This document shows, one piece after another, positions 1-5,605 of a stretch of DNA of 5,605 nt. Both the position numbers and the translations under genes were made by a program. How positions within the stretch are numbered: position 1 is the first letter of the stretch; each line of letters begins with the position of its first letter. Source of the stretch: Pseudomonadota bacterium (GTDB lineage: Bacteria; SAR324; XYD2-FULL-50-16; JAHJRI01); NCBI GenBank assembly GCA_022360105.1, contig JAKSDL010000087.1:1-5605 (forward strand), written 5' to 3'. The notes beneath the pieces were generated by a model. That model was not told where the DNA came from and ran no database searches. It worked only from the letters and a program-made list of their open reading frames with translations.

Positions 1-50
1 CATTTTAATAATCAACAATCAAATGATAATTGCGAGTGGCTAATCATGCT

Positions 51-75
51 GGATAAATCCCCCGGTGGTTTATCC
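51..75. terminator. Stem-loop GGATAAA/TTTATCC downstream of the 404-aa gene
   Basis: GGATAAA (51-57) pairs with TTTATCC (69-75), and two more C-G pairs can form inside after one bulged base, giving about 9 bp with a 6-base loop. It lies about 120 bases after the stop of the 404-residue gene. No T-run follows on either strand, so it is not a standard intrinsic terminator. It may instead be a leader structure for a gene to the left or an mRNA 3' end stabiliser. Confidence 0.35.
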
Positions 76-127
76 AAAATCAAATAACAGCTCTTCCAAT
101 TCGATCTATAGAATTGACTGCGAACCA

Positions 128-156
128 TTTATAATCAGAAAAGAGAAAGATATTAA
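128..156 (-). promoter_or_regulatory. Candidate sigma-70 promoter directed at the left edge
   Basis: On the minus strand TTAATA (156-151) and TATAAA (133-128) are separated by exactly 17 bases, matching four and five of six consensus positions. It lies about 40 bases past the stop of the 404-residue gene and would drive a gene beyond the left edge. The window begins with CAT, a minus-strand ATG at 3-1, but without a visible ribosome binding site, so this may be chance. AT-rich DNA produces such matches easily. Confidence 0.35.
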
Positions 157-196
157 GATTACATGCAACGACTCCAATCTGACTCTACTTTTGAAA

Positions 197-1411
197 TTAT
201 GTACCTAATTTAACTCGATAAAATCTGCTACCGGGAAAACTCATGGGAAAGGTTGAAATAATCAAGGTATTGTCTTTTGTCAACCATAATCCTGAACGGC
301 CAGGGCTCAATCCGATTCCGGCAAGTTCATCTTTTCTTTTGAGGATTATTTTTTCCGAATTATCCTCCAAGTCCTTAATTATGACATGGAACATTCGGTT
401 ACCTGTTAAACAAACCATTGCCAGTTTATTGCCGTTTGGTGAAAGAATTGCGTTGACAACTTTATAGCCTCGGTTTTTAGGATTTGTTTCAGTTGAATTC
501 AGAGTTCGGGAGATGATCGGTGATGTTTTGTTGCTGTTTGGCTCCCACAGAAAGAATAGATCCAGATTTTTATCGGGAGGCAATCGAACTAAAAGTTGAG
601 GATACACATATATCCCTCTTTGAGATATAGATGAAAAGCTGGTTAATACCGCTGTGTCCCTAAGTTTGTGATCATTTATCCTTTGGACAAGTTCTTTGTT
701 TTCCAAGTCCAAACTCCAAATTCCTTTATTTGTTTTTTTGCCCGATCCAAGTTCTACAGAAAAGTAGATTTCCCTGGTCTTGTCGTTAAGAAAAATGCCG
801 GATGTAGTCCCCTCTCTCTGTGTAATGGACGGAATAATCAGCTCTTGCATTTTACTTTTCAAACAGACACGAAAAAGACTGGTTGATGACTCCTTTGACC
901 GTCTAAGAAAGTAGACATGTTGCTCGTCACGTCCCCATCCTGTACAACAATCTATAGCCCATTCATCATTAACTGCCTTCAGATACGCCCCCTGGTAGTG
1001 ATCATCGGTGATATTGGTTAATTTCCACAGTTGGGTGTCCAACATATAAATATCCGAGTCATATAAGTGACGTTCCCAGTTTTCATGAAAAGTCAGGTAT
1101 CGACCGGATGGAGACCAGCTTAAGTATCGTTTATCAGTATATTGAGTTTTTCGTGCCGTATCCTCCCAGACTTTGGTTTCTTTCCAGAGATCGTAAATAA
1201 CTAGGCTGCGATTGTTATTCAGACCGGCGATCCACTTACCGTCAGGGGAAATACTCAGTATTTCCAAATCTTGGATAGTTCGATAACTGATTTCCAAAAT
1301 TTTTAAATCTCCCGCTGATGCCTCAGCTTTCGTTGCAGCTACGGCAAATGAACCGAATAAGATGGCTATCACAACGAACGTTTCGGTAATAATGCGATAT
1401 CGATTTTTCAT
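197..1411 (-). CDS. Exported TolB/PD40-type beta-propeller protein, 404 aa
   Basis: Predicted exported protein of unknown specific role. Residues 1-31 form a signal peptide: a basic start (MKNRYR), a hydrophobic stretch at about 11-26, and a likely cleavage near AEA (29-31). The rest carries scattered PD40/WD40-like strand motifs: SPDG at 55-58, SPSG at 100-103 and SPNG at 324-327. Each is followed by a hydrophobic strand and, some residues later, a motif of the IYDL or IYMLD type. Weaker copies lie near 165-171, 213-220 and 381-387. This is the pattern of TolB-like six-bladed propellers, which usually bind proteins or glycans; no catalytic motif is visible. It lies 126 bases after the preceding propeller gene on the same strand, so they may be co-transcribed. 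The ATG is preceded by GTGAGAA, a weak ribosome binding site also found before the lipoprotein gene. The propeller fold is likely; function and partners are unknown. Confidence 0.85.
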   Translation of the reverse strand: MKNRYRIITETFVVIAILFGSFAVAATKAEASAGDLKILEISYRTIQDLEILSISPDGKWIAGLNNNRSLVIYDLWKETKVWEDTARKTQYTDKRYLSWSPSGRYLTFHENWERHLYDSDIYMLDTQLWKLTNITDDHYQGAYLKAVNDEWAIDCCTGWGRDEQHVYFLRRSKESSTSLFRVCLKSKMQELIIPSITQREGTTSGIFLNDKTREIYFSVELGSGKKTNKGIWSLDLENKELVQRINDHKLRDTAVLTSFSSISQRGIYVYPQLLVRLPPDKNLDLFFLWEPNSNKTSPIISRTLNSTETNPKNRGYKVVNAILSPNGNKLAMVCLTGNRMFHVIIKDLEDNSEKIILKRKDELAGIGLSPGRSGLWLTKDNTLIISTFPMSFPGSRFYRVKLGT

Positions 1412-1537
1412 TTTTTGTTCTCACTATGTATGTTTCTCTTTTAAGCGTAGATTTAGAGCCAGGCTTGTGTTACTGCATTCCGCTTTGATCATACAGATTT
1501 GAGTTTTCAAAAAATTTCGAAAATTCGGATTATTCGT

Positions 1538-2590
1538 CTATTCCCAGGTATCTTGAGGACCAAAATACAATTTGACCAGCTTTCCGTTTTTCGAATAATA
1601 GGGACGATAATCGTTCATTCGACCTGTAATATACATATCCTCCCCATCGACAGCGACTGCATACACTTCATTCCCTCTTGCCGGTTTTAATATTGTAACT
1701 TTCTTATCTTGGTACCAGTAGAAATCGCTTCCATCCGTATCATGCCCAACCATTAGCGGCTTCCCATCTTTTAGTGTTATACCTGACATGTGAAAGCTAT
1801 CCGGACATCGAAATTCTTTGTCACCTATCCAGTAAGCTGCCTGTTCACGCCCTTTTCCGAAAACACTGCCGGCAGTTATTAGCTGATTTCCGTTCCAAAT
1901 GGCATCATATACGTTGATTGGTCCGATTTTGACTTTTTGCATCCAATCATCTTGCCATACGACAATCGCATTTTGTTGACCGAATTTAATTTCTATCATT
2001 CCGCCGATGATGACTTTGTCTTTCTGCAAAAACAGGCGCAACGGATAATGCCCCCGACTGCCGTTTGAAAAAAGGGGTTGTTGCTTGTGAAGGACGAATT
2101 GATCAGTTAATGGATGATGTTCTATCTTCCAAAGGTAGGGTTGCGTGCAACGCGACATTTTTTCGCGCTCATCTAAGACACCCGAGGCATATACTGTATG
2201 TTTACCCCCGGTACTTTTAGCTTTGACATCAAACAACTCGCCCTCGGCAAACATCAATATATGGTCCTTGATCCATCCGTCTTCAGTTTGTTTGTAGGCC
2301 CAGAGCGCGGCCTGATGTCTCAGCTTTCCAACGATGTAAACGCGATTCCCCTGAACATGCATACTATTTAGACGGGCCCGTTCTGCAATTTTGATATAGC
2401 TCCCATTATGCCAGAATCCGTGGGAACTAAAGGATACATTGCTGTTACGACCGCCCAGAACAAAAATATCTCCGGTTTGAAGGATGATTCTTTTTGTATA
2501 AGAATGAATATAACCAGGTTCCACGGCAATTCCAGTAATCAAAAAAAAGTTCAGGCATAATCCAACACAAAGAATAACTTTTTTGATCAT
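1538..2590 (-). CDS. Exported seven-repeat, probable beta-propeller protein, 350 aa
   Basis: Hypothetical exported protein. From the chosen ATG it begins MIKKVILCVG and has a signal peptide over about residues 1-22. The frame stays open upstream to a TTG at 2704, but those 38 extra residues would put the signal peptide inside the protein and have no ribosome binding site, so I reject them. The chosen ATG is also weak in this respect: the nearest purine-rich stretch (AGGA) is about 16 bases away. The mature protein has seven degenerate repeats, each a short strand ending in glycine (FVLGG, VYIVG, VYASG, VIIGG, LITAG, LMVG, MYITG). Most are followed by an aromatic 'A..W' or 'YW' strand, with NG or a charged turn. 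The glycines fall at about residues 47, 88, 137, 197, 241, 282 and 323, which is 41-60 residues apart, the size of propeller blades. It resembles uncharacterised proteins with 'AxYWKNG' repeats. No enzyme motif is visible. Ligand binding is inferred only. Confidence 0.85.
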   Translation of the reverse strand: MIKKVILCVGLCLNFFLITGIAVEPGYIHSYTKRIILQTGDIFVLGGRNSNVSFSSHGFWHNGSYIKIAERARLNSMHVQGNRVYIVGKLRHQAALWAYKQTEDGWIKDHILMFAEGELFDVKAKSTGGKHTVYASGVLDEREKMSRCTQPYLWKIEHHPLTDQFVLHKQQPLFSNGSRGHYPLRLFLQKDKVIIGGMIEIKFGQQNAIVVWQDDWMQKVKIGPINVYDAIWNGNQLITAGSVFGKGREQAAYWIGDKEFRCPDSFHMSGITLKDGKPLMVGHDTDGSDFYWYQDKKVTILKPARGNEVYAVAVDGEDMYITGRMNDYRPYYSKNGKLVKLYFGPQDTWE

Positions 2591-2906
2591 TAGGTTATTT
2601 GATTTTCCTACGAGATTTTTGGCTAAAGGATATTTTAAACCAGAAGCTTGATGTGGATTTTTTTTAAAACGAGGCACAAACAAATAGATCAATTGTAAAA
2701 ACAAGGTATGAACGGATGGCCTGTTGTTAATAGATTTCAGAAAGATAATTATTAACGGCCGGATGCCTAAAAAAGGCCTATACCGGAAATATCAAGAGTC
2801 CTGCATAGATCTCCCGGATACTAAGATACGCAACAATTCTACCCCATTACAATATTCGGGGTAGAATTGTTTTGATGCAGAAAAGCTAGACGTGACCCCC
2901 TAAATG
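2591..2906 (-). other. 316-base gap upstream of the seven-repeat propeller gene
   Basis: Apart from the 14-bp hairpin at 2832-2871, this stretch holds a weak stem with arms GCCT and AGGC around a run of A at about 2765-2776, flanked by CCGG on both sides. The lower part (2591-2704) is an open extension of the propeller frame that I consider untranslated leader. I found no convincing sigma-70 promoter. The best -35-like sites (TTAACA, TTGATC) lack good -10 partners. No small gene is evident. Confidence 0.4.
2832..2871. terminator. Perfect 14-bp hairpin, terminator or palindromic element
   Basis: AACAATTCTACCCC (2832-2845) and GGGGTAGAATTGTT (2858-2871) are perfectly complementary around a 12-base loop. 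It begins 35 bases after the stop of the lipoprotein gene, a usual place for a terminator. The T-run is short on both strands (AATTGTT on the minus strand, TTGTTTTG on the plus). The stem is unusually long and exact for a simple terminator, and the next bases on the gene side contain GGGGTCACGTC (minus strand, 2899-2889), which recalls the ends of REP-type palindromic elements. Confidence 0.6.
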
Positions 2907-3404
2907 TTATTCTACAACAAACTCAAACTCTCCGCTGGCAAGTTCCGTATCGCCATTGATTCTTTTGCGGATGACCTTGATTTCAACATCATGTTTCCCT
3001 TTTGAAAGCTTTTTAAAAACAGCAGGTGGGAAATCCGGTCGATCCGAAGTGTTAAATACAAAGAATTGAAATTGCTTCCAACTGGGATCGGCAGTATATT
3101 CATTTTTCAAAGCATGCCAGGAATCTTTGAATTCGCCATCTATGTATAATTCAGCAGTAAAATCATCTTTGTACATTCTATTACTGATGTTCAATTCCGG
3201 CTGATACGCACCAATTTCCTCCTTAAGGTAAGCACGTGCGTATACAGCCTCTTTGTTGGTAAAGGAAGCTTTCAATTCCACCTTGTCTTCCTGGCCCTTT
3301 TTTATCTGCTTGTCAGCAAATACCATGGTGCCGGACTGGCTGTCGCATGAAGTGGTTGCAAATGCAGCTGCAACAAAAAGTATAAACAATAGCATCTTTT
3401 TCAT
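2907..3404 (-). CDS. Probable lipoprotein, 165 aa, Ig-like beta-sandwich suspected
   Basis: Small exported protein of unknown function. It starts MKKMLLFILF, runs through a hydrophobic stretch and reaches ATTSC with cysteine at residue 20. That cysteine is the only one in the protein, which fits a lipoprotein signal, although threonine at -3 is a poorer match than the usual leucine. Residue +2 is aspartate; in enterobacteria this can hold a lipoprotein in the inner membrane, but that rule may not apply here. The mature part alternates short strands and turns (VELKASF, YARAYL, FTAELYIDG, QFQFFVFN) and ends with GKHDVEIKV and GEFEFVVE, suggesting an all-beta, immunoglobulin-like domain. A GTG four codons upstream (3416) is possible, but it forms part of GTGAGAA, which is also found before the ATG of the 404-residue gene, so the ATG is preferred. 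It lies 71 bases after the 307-residue gene and is probably expressed with it. Confidence 0.82.
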   Translation of the reverse strand: MKKMLLFILFVAAAFATTSCDSQSGTMVFADKQIKKGQEDKVELKASFTNKEAVYARAYLKEEIGAYQPELNISNRMYKDDFTAELYIDGEFKDSWHALKNEYTADPSWKQFQFFVFNTSDRPDFPPAVFKKLSKGKHDVEIKVIRKRINGDTELASGEFEFVVE

Positions 3405-3420
3405 TTTTATTCTCACACTA

Positions 3421-3450
3421 AAAAATTAAAAATTTGGGATTAGATTCCCA
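3421..3450 (-). terminator. Weak hairpin plus T-rich tract between the 307-aa and lipoprotein genes
   Basis: Read on the minus strand, TGGGA (3450-3446) pairs with TCCCA (3439-3435) around a 6-base loop, followed by a run of mostly T down to 3421. This is the shape of an intrinsic terminator, but the stem has only 5 bp. It could cause partial termination, giving less of the lipoprotein than of the upstream protein, or it could simply be an AT-rich leader. Confidence 0.35.
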
Positions 3451-3475
3451 GGTTAAATTAGCTCATCATAAGCTT

Positions 3476-4399
3476 TCAGGGCACTGCGCTTCTAACCTTC
3501 CATTCGCCGTTCACTTGAGTCAGCATGGTTGGTTTCGCTGTTCCTATGTTCTTGCCGTTGGCTTTTATCTGAAACATAAAACACTTTTCTCCAGGCTTGC
3601 GGACTCTACCCGGATTTTCCCTGACGAAAAAATACTCTCGATTTTTTGTAGTCAGGTTTCGCCACCAGGATTTGGACCTTCCTTTCAAGGACTTATTATT
3701 ACCCAATGCGTAAGGCACCAGGAGGTCTTTCCAAACTTCCTGGTTCTTTTCCACACTGCTGACATAGAAGAAAAGCTTGGCAACAGTTTCAGCATCCAGG
3801 CCGCTGGGGACAGACGTCAGATTTTTTGGAATACCGTCTTTGGATGATTTCTCTCGTTCTGCCATAGCTTTATCCAGGATGTCCTGTCCGATCAGGGTGG
3901 CTTCCCCGTTGTTCACAACAACACAGGCTTTGCCCGGGATTCGCATGGCAATCATATCCATCAAGACAATATCACCCCACCAGGTATAAGCATCTTCAAT
4001 TGTCCCCAGCACTTGCCAGTCTCCTTTCAAACTACCAAGCGCGGAGGACAGAACCTGAAGCTTTTCATTGATTCGCTTGTTATGCTTGATTACAAAAAAG
4101 TTCAGGGTTCCCTTGTTATCAGAATAGAAATATTTGTCGCCGTTTTTATCGGTCACGAAATCATTGAATTCAAACCTGGGAAATTGTTTGACCTTGCCCT
4201 GATACCTGGCAAAATTGCCTACGATAGCTTTGGTGCCGGAGTGATCCACAAATTTATTCTGCTGCTTGTATTCTGCAACCAGCTTGTTCCAATGCTGGTC
4301 ACCTTTTTTGCCAATCAAAGCCAATTCAGATCCTGCAAACGCATGATTTGCAAAAACCAGTGCGGCGAATCCAAGTAATAAAACCATTAGTTTTTTCAT
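3476..4399 (-). CDS. Exported protein, about 307 aa, possible NTF2-like C-terminal domain
   Basis: I do not recognise this protein as a named family. It begins MKKLMVLLLG and has a clear signal peptide ending about residue 22 at HAFA. The mature part seems to have two regions. Residues of about 23-180 are rich in aromatic and charged residues and include AYTWWGD near 137-143 and IPGKACVVV near 154-162. Residues of about 200-307 begin DAETVAKLFFYV and end VNGEWKVRSAVP; this start and finish resemble DUF4878/SnoaL-like NTF2 folds, which are small binding or scaffold domains. Two cysteines (159 and 273) could form a disulfide in the periplasm. Two ATGs are available: AAAGGA ends only 2 bases before the one at 4405 but 8 bases before the one at 4399, so the latter is chosen; the other adds only Met-Asn. 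It is the first gene after a 394-base gap and probably heads a unit with the lipoprotein gene. The domain call is weak. Confidence 0.83.
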   Translation of the reverse strand: MKKLMVLLLGFAALVFANHAFAGSELALIGKKGDQHWNKLVAEYKQQNKFVDHSGTKAIVGNFARYQGKVKQFPRFEFNDFVTDKNGDKYFYSDNKGTLNFFVIKHNKRINEKLQVLSSALGSLKGDWQVLGTIEDAYTWWGDIVLMDMIAMRIPGKACVVVNNGEATLIGQDILDKAMAEREKSSKDGIPKNLTSVPSGLDAETVAKLFFYVSSVEKNQEVWKDLLVPYALGNNKSLKGRSKSWWRNLTTKNREYFFVRENPGRVRKPGEKCFMFQIKANGKNIGTAKPTMLTQVNGEWKVRSAVP

Positions 4400-4438
4400 A
4401 TTCATCGTCCTTTAAAGGTTAAAAACGTTGTTTAAAAT

Positions 4439-4467
4439 CTTATATGTCTTCTCTTCTGTCCAATTGG
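4439..4467 (-). promoter_or_regulatory. Candidate promoter of the 307-aa gene with a CCAATTGG palindrome at -35
   Basis: On the minus strand TATAAG (4444-4439) is a good -10 match and lies about 40 bases before the start codon. No acceptable -35 hexamer is found at 16-19 bases. Instead the 8-base palindrome CCAATTGG (4460-4467) fills that place. A poor -35 replaced by a palindrome is usual for activator-dependent promoters. The same core occurs twice more about 275 bases upstream. This is prediction from sequence only; no transcription start is known. Confidence 0.35.
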
Positions 4468-4731
4468 AACTGGTTATCACGCCCCTGTCGGCAGGGATTT
4501 GTATCTGTTCTAATAAAGCCTGGTTACACCTTTTTCCGGAGTTGCTTTGTCACGAACGGTATAAGCACCGCCTGGCAACCTGTTGTTCCTGGCCTTGGCC
4601 ATGTAGCCAGATATATGAGCTTCTTGGTCTTTCCTGATCAGAATATCCCTTCCAAAATGATAGAAACCATCAATATCTAAAAAACAAATTCCATTTTCAA
4701 GAGGCCAACAAAAGATCGGATATTTTTTTTA

Positions 4732-4755
4732 CAATTGGAATTACCAATTGGAATT
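4732..4755. repeat. Tandem CAATTGGAATT direct repeat with internal palindrome
   Basis: CAATTGGAATT occurs at 4732-4742 and again at 4745-4755, a period of 13 bases. The two copies also form an inverted repeat: CAATTGG (4732-4738) and CCAATTG (4744-4750) around a 5-base centre. Wider arms AGATCG (4713-4718) and CGATCT (4756-4761) enclose it. The spacing and symmetry suggest a protein-binding site rather than a terminator, as no T-run follows the inner hairpin on either strand. A third CAATTGGAA is at 4461-4469, at the likely promoter of the next gene. Confidence 0.55.
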
Positions 4756-4799
4756 CGATCTAAAATGAAAAACCTCAACCAGGAATCCAGATCACATAA

Positions 4800-5006
4800 T
4801 CATCGTTCTTCACGATAAACGGAAATTAAAACTAAATTTAGATCCCTGATAAGCTTAAATATGCCGTGCAAGGCGGTCTGGTCAGGTAAAAAACCGCTGA
4901 GCAGGGTTTCATCAGCATTAGGATGGGTGACCCTGAGACCTGCAAACGACTCGGACCAGAGCGGGTCCAATTGATCTTTCAATCTTATTTCGTAATACTG
5001 CGACAT
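4800..5006 (-). CDS. Small soluble protein (68 aa) linked to MalT-type LuxR regulators
   Basis: Short hypothetical protein with no signal peptide or membrane segment. It opens with an MSQYYEIRL strand, followed by LDPLWSESFAGL (13-24), a strand RVTH (25-28), a TLLSG strand (34-38), DQTALHG (42-48), and the ending IRDLNLVLISV (53-63). This beta-hairpin plus helix plus strand layout, with the DQ(T/A)ALHG and IRDLxL signatures, matches from memory a family of small uncharacterised proteins often encoded beside MalT-like LuxR regulators. That is the case here: the regulator ends 191 bases upstream on the same strand. The start is well supported, since AGGAGGT sits 5 bases before the ATG. A role in modulating the regulator or sensing its signal is plausible but unproven. 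A full-length gene is likely, as both ends of the pattern are present. Confidence 0.85.
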   Translation of the reverse strand: MSQYYEIRLKDQLDPLWSESFAGLRVTHPNADETLLSGFLPDQTALHGIFKLIRDLNLVLISVYREER

Positions 5007-5041
5007 TACTGACCTCCTGATTTACTCAGAATGAATCAGTA
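5007..5041 (-). promoter_or_regulatory. Strong ribosome binding site with two competing leader hairpins
   Basis: The AGGAGGT ribosome binding site of the 68-residue gene occupies 5012-5018. Two 6-bp stems are possible in the message. AATCAG (5017-5022) can pair with CTGATT (5034-5039), covering the first bases of the site. TCAGTA (5007-5012) can pair with TACTGA (5036-5041), enclosing the whole site and touching the start codon. They share bases 5036-5039, so only one can form at a time. The binding site is certain; the control role is inferred from pairing alone. Confidence 0.6.
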
Positions 5042-5197
5042 CAATATTTTGCGCATCTGCCAAATGGGGTAATTTGCAACAAAAAAAAGTTTATGGGCGA
5101 ATAAAAGGTATGTATTTTGGGGGTTTACCGGAAATGATTGATTTTCGATTTACCTTCCGATTCAATGATCGCTAAATACTCGGGGGGTGAATTTGAA

Positions 5198-5605
5198 TCA
5201 GGAGAGAATTTGCAGTTCCCTGGCGCGTGCCACAGACTCAGTACGATTAGCCACCTCCAGTTTTCGATAGATACTGGAGGTATGAGCTTTTATAGTACCG
5301 GGTGAAACATAGAGGTGTCGGGCGATCTCCTGGTTTGTCTTTCCTGTGGCAATCTGCTGGAGAACTTCCGTTTCGCGGGGACTTAACGGTTCAATCAGAG
5401 AAATTGAAGTTTGATGGGTGGGCAATTTCGTCGTGCTTGTTACATTTTGGTTTTCAAATTCCGTCAGAATACGTCTTGCATAATCGTGAAGGGATGATTC
5501 GGATGATTCAGCCTCCCAGTCGCTAAGCAACTCTTTCAGTGGCTGGCCTTCATCCAAATAAACCCTTAAATATCCTTCCGGTTCTGCCAGGGAAAGACTC
5601 TTGGC
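5198..5605 (-). CDS. LuxR-family regulator, MalT-type, C-terminal part only
   Basis: C-terminal 135 residues of a transcription regulator; the gene continues past the right edge, and the frame is open through position 5605. The first visible residues contain LAEPEGYLRVYLDEG, typical of the end of the helical repeat region in large MalT-like (LAL-type) ATP-dependent regulators, which are commonly 800-900 residues. The LuxR DNA-binding domain spans about residues 72-131 of the visible part: LSPRETEVLQQIATGKTNQE, then IARHLYVSPGTIKAHTSSIY with the recognition helix, then RKLEVANRTESVARA. All key positions of the family are present. A TTG at 5557 could be read as a start, but the clear homology upstream of it shows it is internal. 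Such proteins usually bind ATP and an inducer and activate nearby genes. The inducer and targets cannot be read here; the small protein next to it and the exported genes beyond are candidates. Confidence 0.95.
   Translation of the reverse strand, partial: AKSLSLAEPEGYLRVYLDEGQPLKELLSDWEAESSESSLHDYARRILTEFENQNVTSTTKLPTHQTSISLIEPLSPRETEVLQQIATGKTNQEIARHLYVSPGTIKAHTSSIYRKLEVANRTESVARARELQILS

Larger units (their letters stand above)
4406..4799 (-). other. 394-base gap between the 68-aa gene and the 307-aa exported gene
   Basis: No complete gene with a start signal is seen here. The gap holds the CAATTGG repeats (4732-4755 and 4460-4467), a likely promoter for the 307-residue gene (-10 at 4439-4444), and a small hairpin with arms CCCTG and CAGGG at 4483-4496 around a 4-base loop. 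A minus-strand frame is open from 4728 to a stop at 4510. Its lower half reads like protein (GYMAKARNNRLPGG is part of it), but it has no ribosome binding site. It may be a decayed gene fragment or chance. Open frames on the plus strand across the same bases show no better signals. Confidence 0.5.

Noticed and set aside
98..108. AATTCGATCTA shared with 4752-4762
   Set aside because: An 11-base match in AT-rich DNA with no shared context; probably chance.
1480..1537. T-rich stretch after the propeller gene stop as a terminator
   Set aside because: Only a 4-bp CGAA/TTCG stem with a long loop precedes it; too weak to call.
2591..2704. N-terminal extension of the propeller gene from a TTG
   Set aside because: It would bury a good signal peptide 38 residues into the protein, and there is no ribosome binding site before the TTG.
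3434..3847. Plus-strand open frame of 137 codons
   Set aside because: Lies opposite the 307-residue exported gene, which has a signal peptide and ribosome binding site; the plus-strand translation has no recognisable features.
4013..4378. Plus-strand open frame of 121 codons
   Set aside because: Antisense shadow of the 307-residue gene, with no start signal of its own.
4444..4680. Plus-strand open frame of 78 codons in the gap upstream of the 307-aa gene
   Set aside because: Cysteine- and tryptophan-rich composition, no ribosome binding site and no family resemblance; a chance frame is more likely.
5074..5197. Terminator after the LuxR gene
   Set aside because: A run of eight T (minus strand, 5089-5082) is present, but no stable hairpin stands directly before it; CGGAA/TTCCG at about 5129-5160 is too weak and too far away.

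Overview
This is a 5.6 kb bacterial window in which every gene I can support lies on the minus strand, so transcription runs from high to low coordinates. The organism looks Gram-negative: there are Sec-type signal peptides, a lipoprotein signal, a strong AGGAGGT ribosome binding site and moderately AT-rich DNA. The pairing of a large MalT-type LuxR regulator with a 68-residue protein carrying a DQxALHG motif is one I associate with Desulfobacterota, Chloroflexi and similar environmental bacteria. That is a family-level impression, not a placement.

In transcriptional order: (1) 5605-5198, the last 135 residues of a LuxR-family regulator, with the rest beyond the right edge. (2) 5006-4800, a 68-residue soluble protein with a strong ribosome binding site. 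(3) 4799-4406, a 394-base gap with repeated CAATTGG motifs, a likely promoter and a possible decayed reading frame. (4) 4399-3476, an exported protein of about 307 residues with a possible NTF2-like tail. (5) 3404-2907, a probable lipoprotein of 165 residues. (6) 2906-2591, a gap with a perfect 14-bp hairpin that may be a terminator or a small palindromic mobile element. (7) 2590-1538, an exported protein with seven repeats, probably a seven-bladed beta-propeller. (8) 1411-197, a second exported propeller-type protein of the TolB/PD40 kind. (9) 196-1, a short stretch with a candidate promoter and hairpin facing the left edge.

Working picture: a regulatory pair sits upstream of four consecutive exported proteins, none of which shows a recognisable enzyme motif. 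Beta-propellers, a lipoprotein and a small-fold exported protein suggest envelope binding or scaffolding functions. There is no direct evidence that the four act together or that the LuxR protein controls them. No RNA gene, CRISPR array, complete insertion sequence or replication origin was seen.
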